Origin: Osedax frankpressi
Taxonomy: Eukaryota > Annelida > Polychaeta > Sabellida > Siboglinidae
Direction: 5' to 3'
Length of the DNA stretch: 64,000 nucleotides
Assembly (NCBI GenBank): GCA_964035775.1
Contig: OZ038315.1
Coordinates: 36,995,691 to 37,059,690, forward strand
Below are positions 53,346-64,000 of this stretch, in pieces. The notes under the pieces were generated by a model. That model made no database searches and was not told the origin of the DNA. It worked only from the letters and a program-made list of their open reading frames with translations. The position numbers were made by a program, and so were the translations under genes. Each line of letters opens with the position of its first letter. Position 1 is the stretch's first letter.

Positions 53346-54430
53346 ATTGTTTAAAATGTCACATAAAGGTATTTTTACGATTAATGATAATTGATTAAAG
53401 CTACAATAAGGTTGAGAAAACCAAATATTCAAAAAGAATTACGTTATTTCCTAGGATTATGCTCTTGATTATAAAAAGTTCGTCAAAGGTTTGAAAATAT
53501 AGTGTATCCATTAAATGAGTTGACAAACATAAATAAGTATGGGAAAGATAAACTAGTGAGTAAATGCATAAGTAAATGAGTACGCATAGTTTGAATGAAG
53601 AAGAAAAACAATAAGTCAATGAAAAAATACAAAAAAGGGTCAATTATATATAAGTGGATCATACATAAGAGCTAATTAGTATAGTGAAGATATAGAATAT
53701 AATTTTTGGAAAGAAAATGCTTTATTTTATTTGCTTTATTTTTATAAATTAAAAAGAAATTTATTATTTAATATATTTTTCATTACATTATTTAAAAAAA
53801 TAAAACTAAAATCTTAAAGATTAGTAGTTTCAAATTATTCCTCAAACTATGTGTATATATTAGATAGCACGGCAATGCATAGTATATAATATTAAGCAGG
53901 TGTATACACTAAATATAATTATAATAAAAATATTATAATAATTATTTTTCAGAAATAATACAAAAGTGGAATTATCGATAATCTCTTTATTACATCGTTT
54001 ATGTTATTATTTATATAAATTAGCAGATATTTTGAAAATAATTATACTAATATAATTATAATTATATAGTCTGATTTTTAAATTGTTGACGAATTAATTT
54101 GCATAATAACAACTTAAATACAATAATAACAATATGTAAATCATAACTAACCATGCTTGGGAATACATACCTAGACTGGTAATAATAAATAAGATATATA
54201 TTATCTTCATAGTTATATATAATTACAGTTTGTTATCTTGCAAATATTAAAATTAATTATTAAATATAAATAAATTTTAATATAATATTTATATATAAAT
54301 ATTATATTTAGATTATAATTACTACTTAAATTTAAATCTTAATCTTTATAGTTAGCCAACTTATAAGTCATAACTTACTTCTAACCCCAAGTATTACCTT
54401 TGTTTAACCACAATACTCCATTTAGTTAAA

Positions 54431-54465
<35 letters not shown>

Positions 54466-55084
54466 CTATTATATTAAAATTATATGAATATGTATAAATG
54501 ATCTATTGAAGTTATAAAAGCTAAATATACAAATAAAGATGTTATATTTAAACTTAACGAATTTTGATTTTTCTTCACTCTAGTTCATCTTATTTTATAT
54601 CATTTTATTAAATTTAAAATGTCATTATTTTATTTATTTGTTTTTTCTAGATATTAATAAATATTATTTGTTTTTCTTAATGAAACATATAATGTTTTTA
54701 ATTAATCTCTTTATATTATATTTGATCGTTGTATTTTATAAATTATTTATTATTGTTTTAAATTGATTGTTGATTTTTAAATGATTTTATTTTTGTATTA
54801 ATTTGTTTTCTTTTAATCGATTTCTAAATAATATCTGTAAATAATTATACACTTATTATCGAAAATAAAAAAAAATACTTTTGAAATGATATAGGTATTT
54901 ATTTGTTTATTTCATGTGCTATTTTGAAATAATTATAGCTATGTCATTGTTTAATTTAATGGTTCAAAATTTTACAATTAACAACGATAATCTCTTATTC
55001 ATTCATTGTTTTTAAAAAAGAATTTTTTTATTTATTTATTATGTAAGACTACAATTCTTATTATTCTATTATAATATATAATAT

Positions 55085-55134
<50 letters not shown>

Positions 55135-56350
55135 TATATATATATATATATATATAGTATTTAGTTGTGTAAGAAGTACTATACAATACTAGTTAAATAA
55201 TGAACCTACAACAGAACCTACAACCATAGGATATCATTAAGGTAATTTTATTATTTTTATAATAAGGTTATACAATATTTATAGTATCTAGTTTCTTGTG
55301 ACTATACAATATGCTATGCTATGCATTTGATTTAATACAGATTGTAATAGATTTTTATTTACAAACTATAATGTAAGAACAGTGTCGGTATAAATGGAAA
55401 GGTAGAAGTAAAAAAGTTATTAAAGGCATTAAATATTCGTATTTAAAATATGAGAACTGTAATAGATATATTCTCTGAATATTTAATTACATTGATGTGA
55501 ACAGCCAGTCAAAATCTCACAAGACATCTTAATATTCTTATATATTATGTCGGTGGCATCAGTTCTATCGTCTAGTTAGTTAGTCCTGAAATTATATTGA
55601 AAGAGTTTTTTGATGATTTTTAAAAAATAATTGTTATCAATTATCTCTACTTTAATCATCTGTCAGTTTAATGAATTAAGTAAAAATGTAGCGGAAATTA
55701 AGATTATTTGATTTTTTAGTTTATATTTATAAGTTCGGTATTATCTATAACAGTATACTGTACTATATTGATTGTTTTAAATAAGAGCAGGTATAACTAT
55801 TATAAATATATTTAGTAAACTATAATGATTTACGTATAATGTTGTAACTATGTAATATTACTAAATGAAAGTTTATAGTAGAGTTCAATATTATATGCAT
55901 ATATGTTTGATATATATATTCTTAATAATTGAGTAATTTTTAAAATATAATCTGTATTTGAAAAATACACCATTCAATCCATGTATATGGTCAATTTTAA
56001 TAGTATTGGGAAACATCCTACTAATGAACCATAATTGAAGGATGGATATTATATAATTTATTATTTATTTTATTTCTAAATCTGTCAAAAATAGTAGTGC
56101 TACGGTGATTATATATTTACCTACTAAGTAATTTCTATTAAATAATAGTAACATTTTGATAGAATATTTTTTCAAATCATGTAGGAGGTGCAATATTTGT
56201 TATTTATAAATTAGAATTAAGATTTTTATTTTGAAGATTAGTTATTTACATGTTCTTTTTTAAATGAATAATAGTTGGGATATACATTCTAAGGTCGTGA
56301 TAAAATTGAATATTTTATTAGTTTAAGGTTGTATGAAATGCATCTGAAAT
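53346..56350. other. AT-rich intergenic sequence
   Basis: No supported gene. TA runs lie at about 54,433-54,463 and 55,087-55,157. Short possible coding words on the minus strand near 54,395-54,425 (TKWSIVVKQ) are too brief to assign. Confidence 0.5.
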
Positions 56351-56358
56351 TATTTTTC

Positions 56359-56514
56359 ACTCTCACTCTCACTCTCTCACTCACTCACACACACACACAC
56401 TCACTAACTAAAACACTCACTCACTCACTCACTAACTCACTAACTCATTCACTCACTCACTCACTCACTCACTCACTCACTCACTCACTCACTCACTCAC
56501 TCACTCACTGACAC
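56359..56514. repeat. (CTCA)n microsatellite
   Basis: CACTCTCACT and CACA steps followed by about 25 TCAC tetramers. Reads as LTHSLTHSLTH in one plus-strand frame, which is an artefact. Confidence 0.96.
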
Positions 56515-56952
56515 ACCCTTATAATATTCCTACTGCTACTGAATTATCAAATTGATTTACACTGTACTTTTACCTAATACAATACCCATTACTCAAAAAC
56601 CAATACTCAACTACTTTATTTTCTACAGCCTATATTACTTTCCACTTTTACTACTTACTTCTTACCAACCTCACTACCATACGTTACCTCCTTTACACGT
56701 ACATTTATATCTGACTTATTTTCTCTATGTACTATCCCCTATACAGTTGTCCCATATGTATAATGTACATTGCACACTTCCCTCACATGCAATTCCCTCT
56801 CACGTGACTTCCTTACACATATTACCACAATTATTACCTCGATTTTATTTATTTTGAAAAACGTATTTACTATATTAATTGTGTTATTTTTCGTTAATAA
56901 TACTTACACTCACCTTCGAACAATGTAAAAATTGGATTTTCGTGAATAAACA
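56515..56952 (+). other. Pyrimidine-rich spacer between two CTCA arrays
   Basis: About 430 bp unusually rich in C on the plus strand, including a 101-codon frame without stops (56,552-56,857) rich in Leu, Tyr, Pro and His. No signal, domain or splice partner is recognised. The open frame probably reflects base composition, since stops need A and G. Confidence 0.4.
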
Positions 56953-57050
56953 TATACACACACACACACACACTTACTCACTCACTCACTCACTCACTCA
57001 TACACTCACCGACTTACTTACTCACACACTCACTTACTCACTCAATCATC
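56953..57050. repeat. (CA)n/(CTCA)n microsatellite
   Basis: An ACACAC run, then ACTC and TCAC tetramers, a second copy of the simple-repeat type found at 56,359. The LINE remnant begins soon after. Confidence 0.93.
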
Positions 57051-57099
57051 CATGCACTTACTATGTAGGTTTACTATATAAGAAAACTCACTAATATAA

Positions 57100-58990
57100 A
57101 TAATCTGCAACTTAAACCTTGTGAAGCTTTATCCTCTATATTTTATGCTATAAACTCTCATTCCATTTACAATTATAACAATGTACCGTCCACATATCAA
57201 TGCATACCAACATTTATGCATGCTTTCCAGAACATCGATAATTCACCAATCTTCACTGATGCTTTCAATATTCCCTTAAATATAAATTCATCTAATACCG
57301 AGAAATTCATTTAATTAATCGAATCCTCTCATTTCTCTTGAAATATAGAGAAAAGCGCATCTCAAGAAATATGCGCGATATTGTTATATCACATAATACA
57401 AACACAATCACTAGCAATCATTCTTCTAAACTACTAATATCTGATCATCATCTTTTAAATTTCAATATCCAAGTTAATAAACATTCATAAACTTTAGCAA
57501 CTATTAACTACATGAAAATTAATAACATTAATATAGACTCCTTCTACTCAGATTTTATCCGACACTACATCAATTTAAAAACATTTCTTGATTCATCTTC
57601 ATTATATACATCACTCCACGATACTTAACTCATTTAAATGGTAAAAACCTGAACGTATGTTGCCGAAAAGGAAATTACGAAGATTCGAAAAAAAATTTGC
57701 GAAAATCAAAATCTTCCATAGATCTTAACCAATTCAAATTTCATATGAAAACATACAGGCATTTACTATTAATAGAGAAATACAATTACTTTCAACAACA
57801 TTTTAGGACAGCAGTAAAAAACTTCAAAACAATTTTCAGAATCACTGATGAACTTCTTGGCAAAAGAATTAAATAATTACTTTATATTAACAACACTAAA
57901 TAAAAACCTCGAAAATAGGACACATAAAGGGTCCGTAATAGCTCCTTTATTTTTGAATATTTACATCATACCTCTTTTCCAATTACTGCATAAATACTCC
58001 AACATTAAATACCATACTTATGTTGATGACATACATATATATTTATACATTACAGAACCATCTACTGATATACTAACCATCAATAAATACATCTATGATA
58101 TACAAAAATGGCGCTCACATAATTCGCTCTGCATTAATAGACTAAACACAGAAACAATTCATATACGAAATCCTAAACAATCATTGACAATCATTAAACA
58201 TTACACCTTTATTCGAAAATCATATTCTTAACTACGCAACCTTCATCAGAAACTTAGGACTTATTATTGACTCTCGTCTATCCTTTGACAATTACATCAA
58301 CTCTATTTCTACATCTATCGACTACAATCTTCACATTATACGTCTTATTAGACCCAGCCTCACAACCAACGTTGCCAAACTTCTCAACACTGCACTCATC
58401 CTTCCAAAACTTGATTACTGCAACATTGCTTTATATAGACTACCCAATTGTGCTATTAATAGATTCCAAGTTCTTCAAAATAATGCAGTACGGATAATTT
58501 TAAATTTAAGCAGATACTTTAGAACACGCATTACAAATTACCGAATAAACTGCATTAGCTCCAAATTAAATATCGTATTATATATAAAATATGCCTCCTC
58601 ACACATTATGCTATCCACAACAAAAAACCTGACTATATTAATGAAATACTAGCTCCTCATAAACACGAGAGAGCTCAAAAAACTCTAAATTTGTATAATT
58701 TGAATTTATTGCAACTTCGCGCCTTCACTATAGCTATAGCTTATCCATTGAGAAGAACTATAGTTCTTCTCAATGGATAAGTTACCTTCATCTTTAAGAT
58801 TTCTCACCACCACAACACTATTTAAATCCAAATTGAAGACACGTCTTTCCGTTTATATTATATGTGGTATTATTACCCCTCCCCATACACGTCCGAAAAC
58901 TTCTATTCTGAAGGAAGTATTAAAATCATTCGGTTATAGGTTACATGTTACTTACTTATCCAAACACTCACTTACTAAGCGATGATTTAC
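57100..58990 (+). mobile_element. L2/CR1-type LINE, truncated and broken
   Basis: Plus-strand non-LTR retrotransposon. Endonuclease C-terminus near 57,437 (LLISDHHLLNFNI). Linker near 57,650-57,720 (KPERMLPKRKLRRFEKKFAK). The RT is missing its N-terminal half and resumes near 57,925 (HKGSVIAPLFLNIYIIPL), with the catalytic YHTYVDDIHIYL near 58,010-58,045 and a WRSHNSLCINRLNTE block. C-terminal region: IDSRLSFDNYINSISTS near 58,265, LDYCNIALYRLPN near 58,408 and LPSSLRFL...FKSKLKTRLS near 58,778-58,850. Several stops and frame changes show a dead copy. YVDD, LDYCN and the terminal FK-LK block place it in the L2/CR1 group. Confidence 0.8.
58740..58781. repeat. 42-bp perfect palindrome in the LINE
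   Basis: Two 21-base arms with no spacer: the left arm starts CTTATCCATTGAG and the right arm is its exact reverse complement, meeting at ACTATAGT. It interrupts the LINE ORF2 just before the LPSSLR block, so it duplicates part of the element in inverted orientation. Confidence 0.96.
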
Positions 58991-58999
58991 TTTATAGAA

Positions 59000-61775
59000 T
59001 CTTATATGGTAATCAGGTGTAATGCAGCAAGATAGGGAGAGTTACGAGGGGTTAACTTATAACTGGGGAGGTTTCAATTATGTTATAAATTAATACAATA
59101 TTTAATAAAAGTTTTGTAGTATAGACAGTCAGAAAGTTCTATTTGTTCTTAAATAAACATTATAATTATAAAAGTTATTTATTATTAAATAGCACATTGT
59201 ATTATAAACTTTTATAAAACCTGGGACAATAGTCAATCTCAATTCAACTATAGTTGAATTGAATGTTACTTATACTTTTAGGCGTATCACATATGAAGTG
59301 ATTGCCGAGTTCAATTTGACTCTAGTTACGTAACGTATATACAATTCTCATTTTATGATTTAGATTTTCTTTAATGTGGACAGTTATAAAGTTATCTATA
59401 ATTATCAAAGCTTATAGAAATAGCTTATACTTATCAAAGATGCTTGAAAAAAATAATTATTAAATATCCTCTATCAGAACTTATTTTCCTATTCTTCTTT
59501 TTAGATTTAATAGAGAAGATTATAAATCATACAGCTTCCTTTATAGTATACAACGATGTTTGTTAAGGTTTCTTTCAATTTTGGAAATGTGATCATAACA
59601 TCAAATTTTGATTTAAATAACCCATATCTAAACCAACACAACACCTACTTACTTGCAATATATGTTTCTCTTGGATAATGGAAACAAACCTAATTGAATT
59701 ATATTTTAATCATGGATATCGATGAATTCCGAACTCACCCCTATGCTAGACCAAACGAGAGAAGAAATTAAAGAGCTTTTTATACTTATAAAAATCGTCA
59801 AAATACCTAAACCACGGTTACGAAAGAGTTTTAAACAATTATATATAATAAACAACTATTATATATGCGAGTATTATAATTAAATATTGAAAGCTATAGT
59901 AAGTGAATTATGAATTATGCAAATATTCTGGTAATGATAATGCAAAATAATAACTGTTTTATTTTCAAAAACTAATGTGTATTACAACAATTATTTTACT
60001 GAAATTTGTAATGAAATATGTCATGTAAAATATCATTAACAAATATATGATAGAAAATAGACCGTATAGTAAAGAGGTTCTACTCTAGTAACCTAGGTTA
60101 GGTCGAGCTTTGTAGACAAATTGATTAAGTAAATAAATAGTAGATACTATGATTATACTCTACGAGATATCTGCAGCCACGCATGCGCATACAATTGTAA
60201 TTAGTTTTCTATTTAATAAGTAGATTTTCGAAGATCCACATTGGAAATTATTTTGTTGTTATTCAGTAGAATTCTATATCCTCAAGGTGAAAACTATATA
60301 TTAGAAATAAATAGAAATTAATCCCATCAATTAATAATTTTCCTACTATTGTATAATAATGTGTATAACAATGTGTATAATAATATTTGTCAAAATCTGT
60401 ATTCAAATTAAACATATTATACCAAAACCCAAAACATAATGACAGATACATTTATGAAGAAATATGTCCCATTTATAAAGAGCGCAGAATATAAAATATC
60501 CCAAATAGAAATATAGACATAAATATAAAATTTTAAATTGTTCACTTACTAATAATTACTATTTAATGAGAAAACCTATTTCACTAGGCAATTGGTATTT
60601 TCATATATACAATGTATATTATACATATATTTTTTAAATTTTCTATAACTTAAATTACCAATATAGTATATCAAAGATAATTATCTTAACTTAAATTTAT
60701 ATTTTTTAATTCAGTGTAGAGATTACAGTAGATTTGTTGTTTCATCATTAGATAGAATATTGAAAAAATGATGTATGTTGGAAAGGAACCTTTAATAATG
60801 TATTGTCATCAGATTGATAAAAAATATATTTAAAAACAAATGTTACAGAATAAAAACGGAATTCTGGAGGATATAGGTATTAGAATATATTGTTTTGAAA
60901 ATCTATATGTAATAAGACATTTGGAACAGACTATATGAGTAAACTAATTAGTTAAATAAAATAAGGAAAATATCTTGAGAATTTATGATTATAACTTATC
61001 GTACATGCTGTTGTCTCATGAGAGTTTAGTTGTTTTAAATTAAATGTACAGTGAATGCATTTTAGCACTGGATAGGTTAGCACTTTAATTTCTAGAATTT
61101 AAAAAGAGACTAAAATTAATATAATTTATTTGTTAACAAATATTTATATAATATTAATTTATTATTTTGTATTCAATATGTAAATTAATTTGTAAATTAT
61201 TCTTTCTTTTTATTATTATCATACCTTTAATGATTTTACTCACTATTTATTGAAAATATATGTATCGATTGATATTAATGATAAACATATTGTTTCTGAA
61301 ATCGATAAAGAAAATAGAATTAAATTAAATAACAATTCTTAATAACGAAGTACTTACAATAAAGAATTTGGAATAGAATCATTAATAATTAACATCAATG
61401 CTTAGATAGAAATTTATATTTCTAAATAGAATATCATCATAAATAAATAATATTAATAGTAAAATTTAATACTAATAAAAAGTATTTTTAAAACTAGCAT
61501 TAAATAATTAGTTAAATAATTAATTAGATTAAATAATACTATGGTAAATAAATTAAAAATATAAAATTAAAAAGATATTGGTATTGTAAAACGTTGAATG
61601 GAAAATATTAAATAAACTATTTTAAATAAAAATAAAAATAAACTTCATTTGAAATAATTAAACCTTTCTTCTTCTGAAATATAAGTTTAAATTTTAATAA
61701 AATAAGCTTTTTATTTTTGTGTATAATTAATTTGTTAAAATAAATAGTTATTTATTTAAGCTTGGTGTTACTTAC
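59000..61775. other. AT-rich interval, no gene assigned
   Basis: Contains a 24-bp perfect palindrome at 59,239-59,262 and a short open stretch starting ATG near 59,713 (MDIDEFRTHPYARPNERRN) that ends in TAA and has no recognised homology. If the Ly6-like gene starts at 61.8 kb, this interval is part of its first intron. Confidence 0.4.
59239..59262. repeat. 24-bp perfect palindrome
   Basis: TCAATTCAACTA followed by its exact reverse complement. The centre, AACTATAGTT, is the same ten bases as the centre of the 42-bp palindrome at 58,740-58,781, about 500 bp away. Confidence 0.9.
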
Positions 61776-61837
61776 CTCGTAAATATATAAATCAAGATAA
61801 TGTTGAACAAAACAGGGCAAATAACAAAAGTAAACAT
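61776..61837 (-). CDS. Candidate signal-peptide first exon of the Ly6-like gene
   Basis: On the minus strand an ATG at 61,837 opens 20 codons (MFTFVICPVLFNIILIYIFT) plus two bases, then a perfect donor GTAAGT. The exon leaves in phase 2. The first recognised Ly6 exon (43136-43194, same strand) must be entered in phase 2, and joining them would put the signal peptide directly before the CLLC motif, as in Ly6 proteins. This would mean an intron of about 18.6 kb holding LINE and Gypsy remains. The link is inference. The exon could belong to another gene, and the plus strand is also briefly open here. Confidence 0.45.
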
Positions 61838-62687
61838 GCTGCTGGGTGCATTTCTTGCAAGAAATGTAAACACATTCTTAAATACTTTCTGTGAATTGTT
61901 TCGTGAAATTAATTTATCATTACTTATATTTCTCATATTTATAATTTAATATCATTATTTCTGTAGAAATTAATTACAATTGTTAAACTATAATATCTAA
62001 AGATAATAGAAATAAATCCTAGAAAAAGCAATATAATAAACAATTTATTAATATTATATCAAATTAATTGTATATATATTTCAAATTAGTAATTTCTTAA
62101 AATTATTTATATAAATAGGTATTAAAGTTAAAATTATTTCACATAAGTATTGTTAATATAATAGTTTATGTTTATGATGTATAGGTATAAATTATATATA
62201 CTAATGTATAGGTTCCATATATTCATAATAATACAATTTATTAAATAAAGAAATAATTCTACATAAATTAGTATAATAATAAGATATAGAAAAGTAAAAT
62301 ATATACAATTATTTAAATAACTATAAATAATGTTTAGGAGATATGGTATATTTATATAGGTCAGCATGAGTTATTAATATATTAATGTTATTAATTTAAA
62401 TTTATCATAATGCATATACAAATATATTAACACTAACAACAATTGAGATTTTATTTGTTGTTTTAATTTGTTTTTCAATTTCTTCTAACTTTTGTTTAAT
62501 GTCCAATATATCATTCTCAATTCTGTAATAATATTATTAATAATAAAGTGATTTCAGAAAGATAACAATAATCAAAATCCTTTTCCAAAGAACATTATAA
62601 CATAAAAGATTTAAAAATACAATCTAATTTATGTTCTATGTTATCTTTTATGCATAAATATCTCATAATACATTACAATACACTAAA
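61838..62687. other. AT-rich sequence before the right-hand satellite
   Basis: Would contain the promoter and 5' leader if the 61.8-kb exon is a true first exon. No core-promoter motif can be supported in this composition. No other gene seen. Confidence 0.4.
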
Positions 62688-64000
62688 TTAACACTACAAC
62701 ATACTACATGAACACTACATGAACACTACGTGAACACTACATGAACACTACATGAACACTACATGAACACTACAACACACTACATGAACACTACATGAAC
62801 ACTACAACACACTACATGAACACTACATGTGAACACTATGTGAACACTACGTGAACACTACGTGAACACTACGTGAACACTACAACACACTACGTGAACA
62901 CTACGTGAACACTACGTGAACACTACGTGAACACTACGTGAACACTACGTGAACACTACGTGAACACTACGTGAACACTACGTGAACACTACGTGAACAC
63001 TACGTGAACACTACGTGAACACTACGTGAACACTACGTGAACACTACGTGAACACTACGTGAACACTACATGAACACTACGTGAACACTACGTGAACACT
63101 ACATGAACACTACGTGAACACTACGTGAACACTACATGAACACTACGTGAACACTACGTGAACACTACGTGAACACTACATGAACACTACGTGAACACTA
63201 CGTGAACACTACGTGAACACTACGTGAACACTACATGAACACTACATGAACACTACGTGAACACTACGTGAACACTACATGAACACTACATGAACACTAC
63301 AATACTACATGAACACTACATGAACACTACATGAACACTACATGAACACTACGTGAACACTACGTGAACACTACGTGAACACTACAACACACTACAACAC
63401 ACTACATGAACACTATGTGAACACTACATGAACACTACATGAACACTACGTGAACACTACGAGAACACTACAACACACTACATGAACACTACATGAACAC
63501 TACGTGAACACTACGTGAATACTACGTGAACACTACATGAACACTACGTGAACACTTCAACACACTACGTGAACACTACGTGAACACTACGTGAACACTA
63601 CGTGAACACTACGTGAACACTACATGAACACTACATGAACACTACAACACACTACATGAACACTACGTGAACACTACGTGAACACTACGTGAACACTACG
63701 TGAACACTACGTGAACACTACGTGAACACTACGTGAACACTACGTGAACACTACGTGAACACTACGTGAACACTACGTGAACACTACGTGAACACTACGT
63801 GAACACTACGTGAACACTACGTGAACACTACGTGAACACTACATGAACACTACAACACTACATGAACACTACGTGAACACTACGTGAACACTACGTGAAC
63901 ACTACGTGAACACTACGTGAACACTACGTGAACACTACATGAACACTACATGAACACTACGTGAACACTACGTGAACACTACGTGAACACTACGTGAACA
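62688..64000. repeat. 11-bp satellite with CpG, runs off the window
   Basis: More than 110 head-to-tail units GAACACTACGT or GAACACTACAT, with occasional shortened AACACACTAC units. The unit length, 11 bp, equals that of the 9.65-21.39 kb satellite but the sequence is different. The CpG in TACGTGA varies to TACATGA often and to TATGTGA rarely, the two products of CpG deamination. The array is not finished at 64,000. Confidence 0.97.

Noticed and set aside
56329-57094. Plus-strand frames of 60, 101 and 71 codons
   Set aside because: Two are the (CTCA)n microsatellites. The middle one lies in C-rich spacer where stops are rare, and has no domain or splice evidence.
61800-61905. A plus-strand cysteine-bearing stretch (HAAGCISCKKCKHIL)
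   Set aside because: It overlaps the minus-strand signal-peptide exon, which has a start codon and a perfect donor. The plus strand offers no partner exon or known family. It remains an alternative.

Overview
This is a very A+T-rich nuclear segment (by eye more than three quarters A+T) from an animal genome. Evidence for an animal: GT-AG introns, a Ly6/uPAR-type secreted protein, L2/CR1-type LINEs, Ty3/Gypsy fossils, and a decayed TNP2-like (EnSpm/CACTA-type) DNA transposon next to a DUF4806-type gene. I cannot name the species. An A+T-rich invertebrate would fit. No rRNA, tRNA, CRISPR array or prokaryotic operon is visible. All family calls are made by eye from motifs.

Layout. 1-1.07 kb holds two minisatellites. 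About 1.15-5.7 kb is a broken Ty3/Gypsy element on the minus strand with an internal 36-bp coding-strand tandem repeat. About 7.46-9.28 kb (+) is the 3' part of a split gene for a small single-pass membrane protein. 9.65-21.39 kb is one 11-bp satellite of about 11.7 kb with large internal duplications. It is followed by a GC-rich 16-bp array (21.73-22.0 kb) and an AT-rich 16/18-bp array (22.3-23.25 kb). 26.58-29.04 kb (-) is the 3' part of a second small membrane-protein gene with the same exon architecture, so the two genes point at each other across the satellites. 29.5-34.0 kb (+) is a decayed CACTA-type transposon: TNP2-like transposase, then a multi-exon DUF4806-type gene. 34-42.5 kb is AT-rich sequence with minor repeats. 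42.55-43.19 kb (-) holds four exons of a Ly6-like protein. A signal-peptide exon in matching phase lies far upstream at 61.8 kb. 43.85-44.17 kb is a 32-bp minisatellite. 45.4-48.5 kb and 57.1-59.0 kb carry L2/CR1-type LINE remains (+). 52.88-53.35 kb is a second Gypsy reverse-transcriptase fossil (+). 62.69 kb to the window end is another 11-bp satellite, which continues beyond the window.

Most long open frames here come from satellites or (TA)n tracts. The real genes are invisible to a simple ORF scan because their exons are 30-165 nt long. They were recovered by matching splice sites, reading phase and protein motifs. The strongest items are the two phase-1 split membrane-protein genes, the split Ly6 gene, the two-gene CACTA-type fossil and the higher-order structure of the 11-bp satellite.
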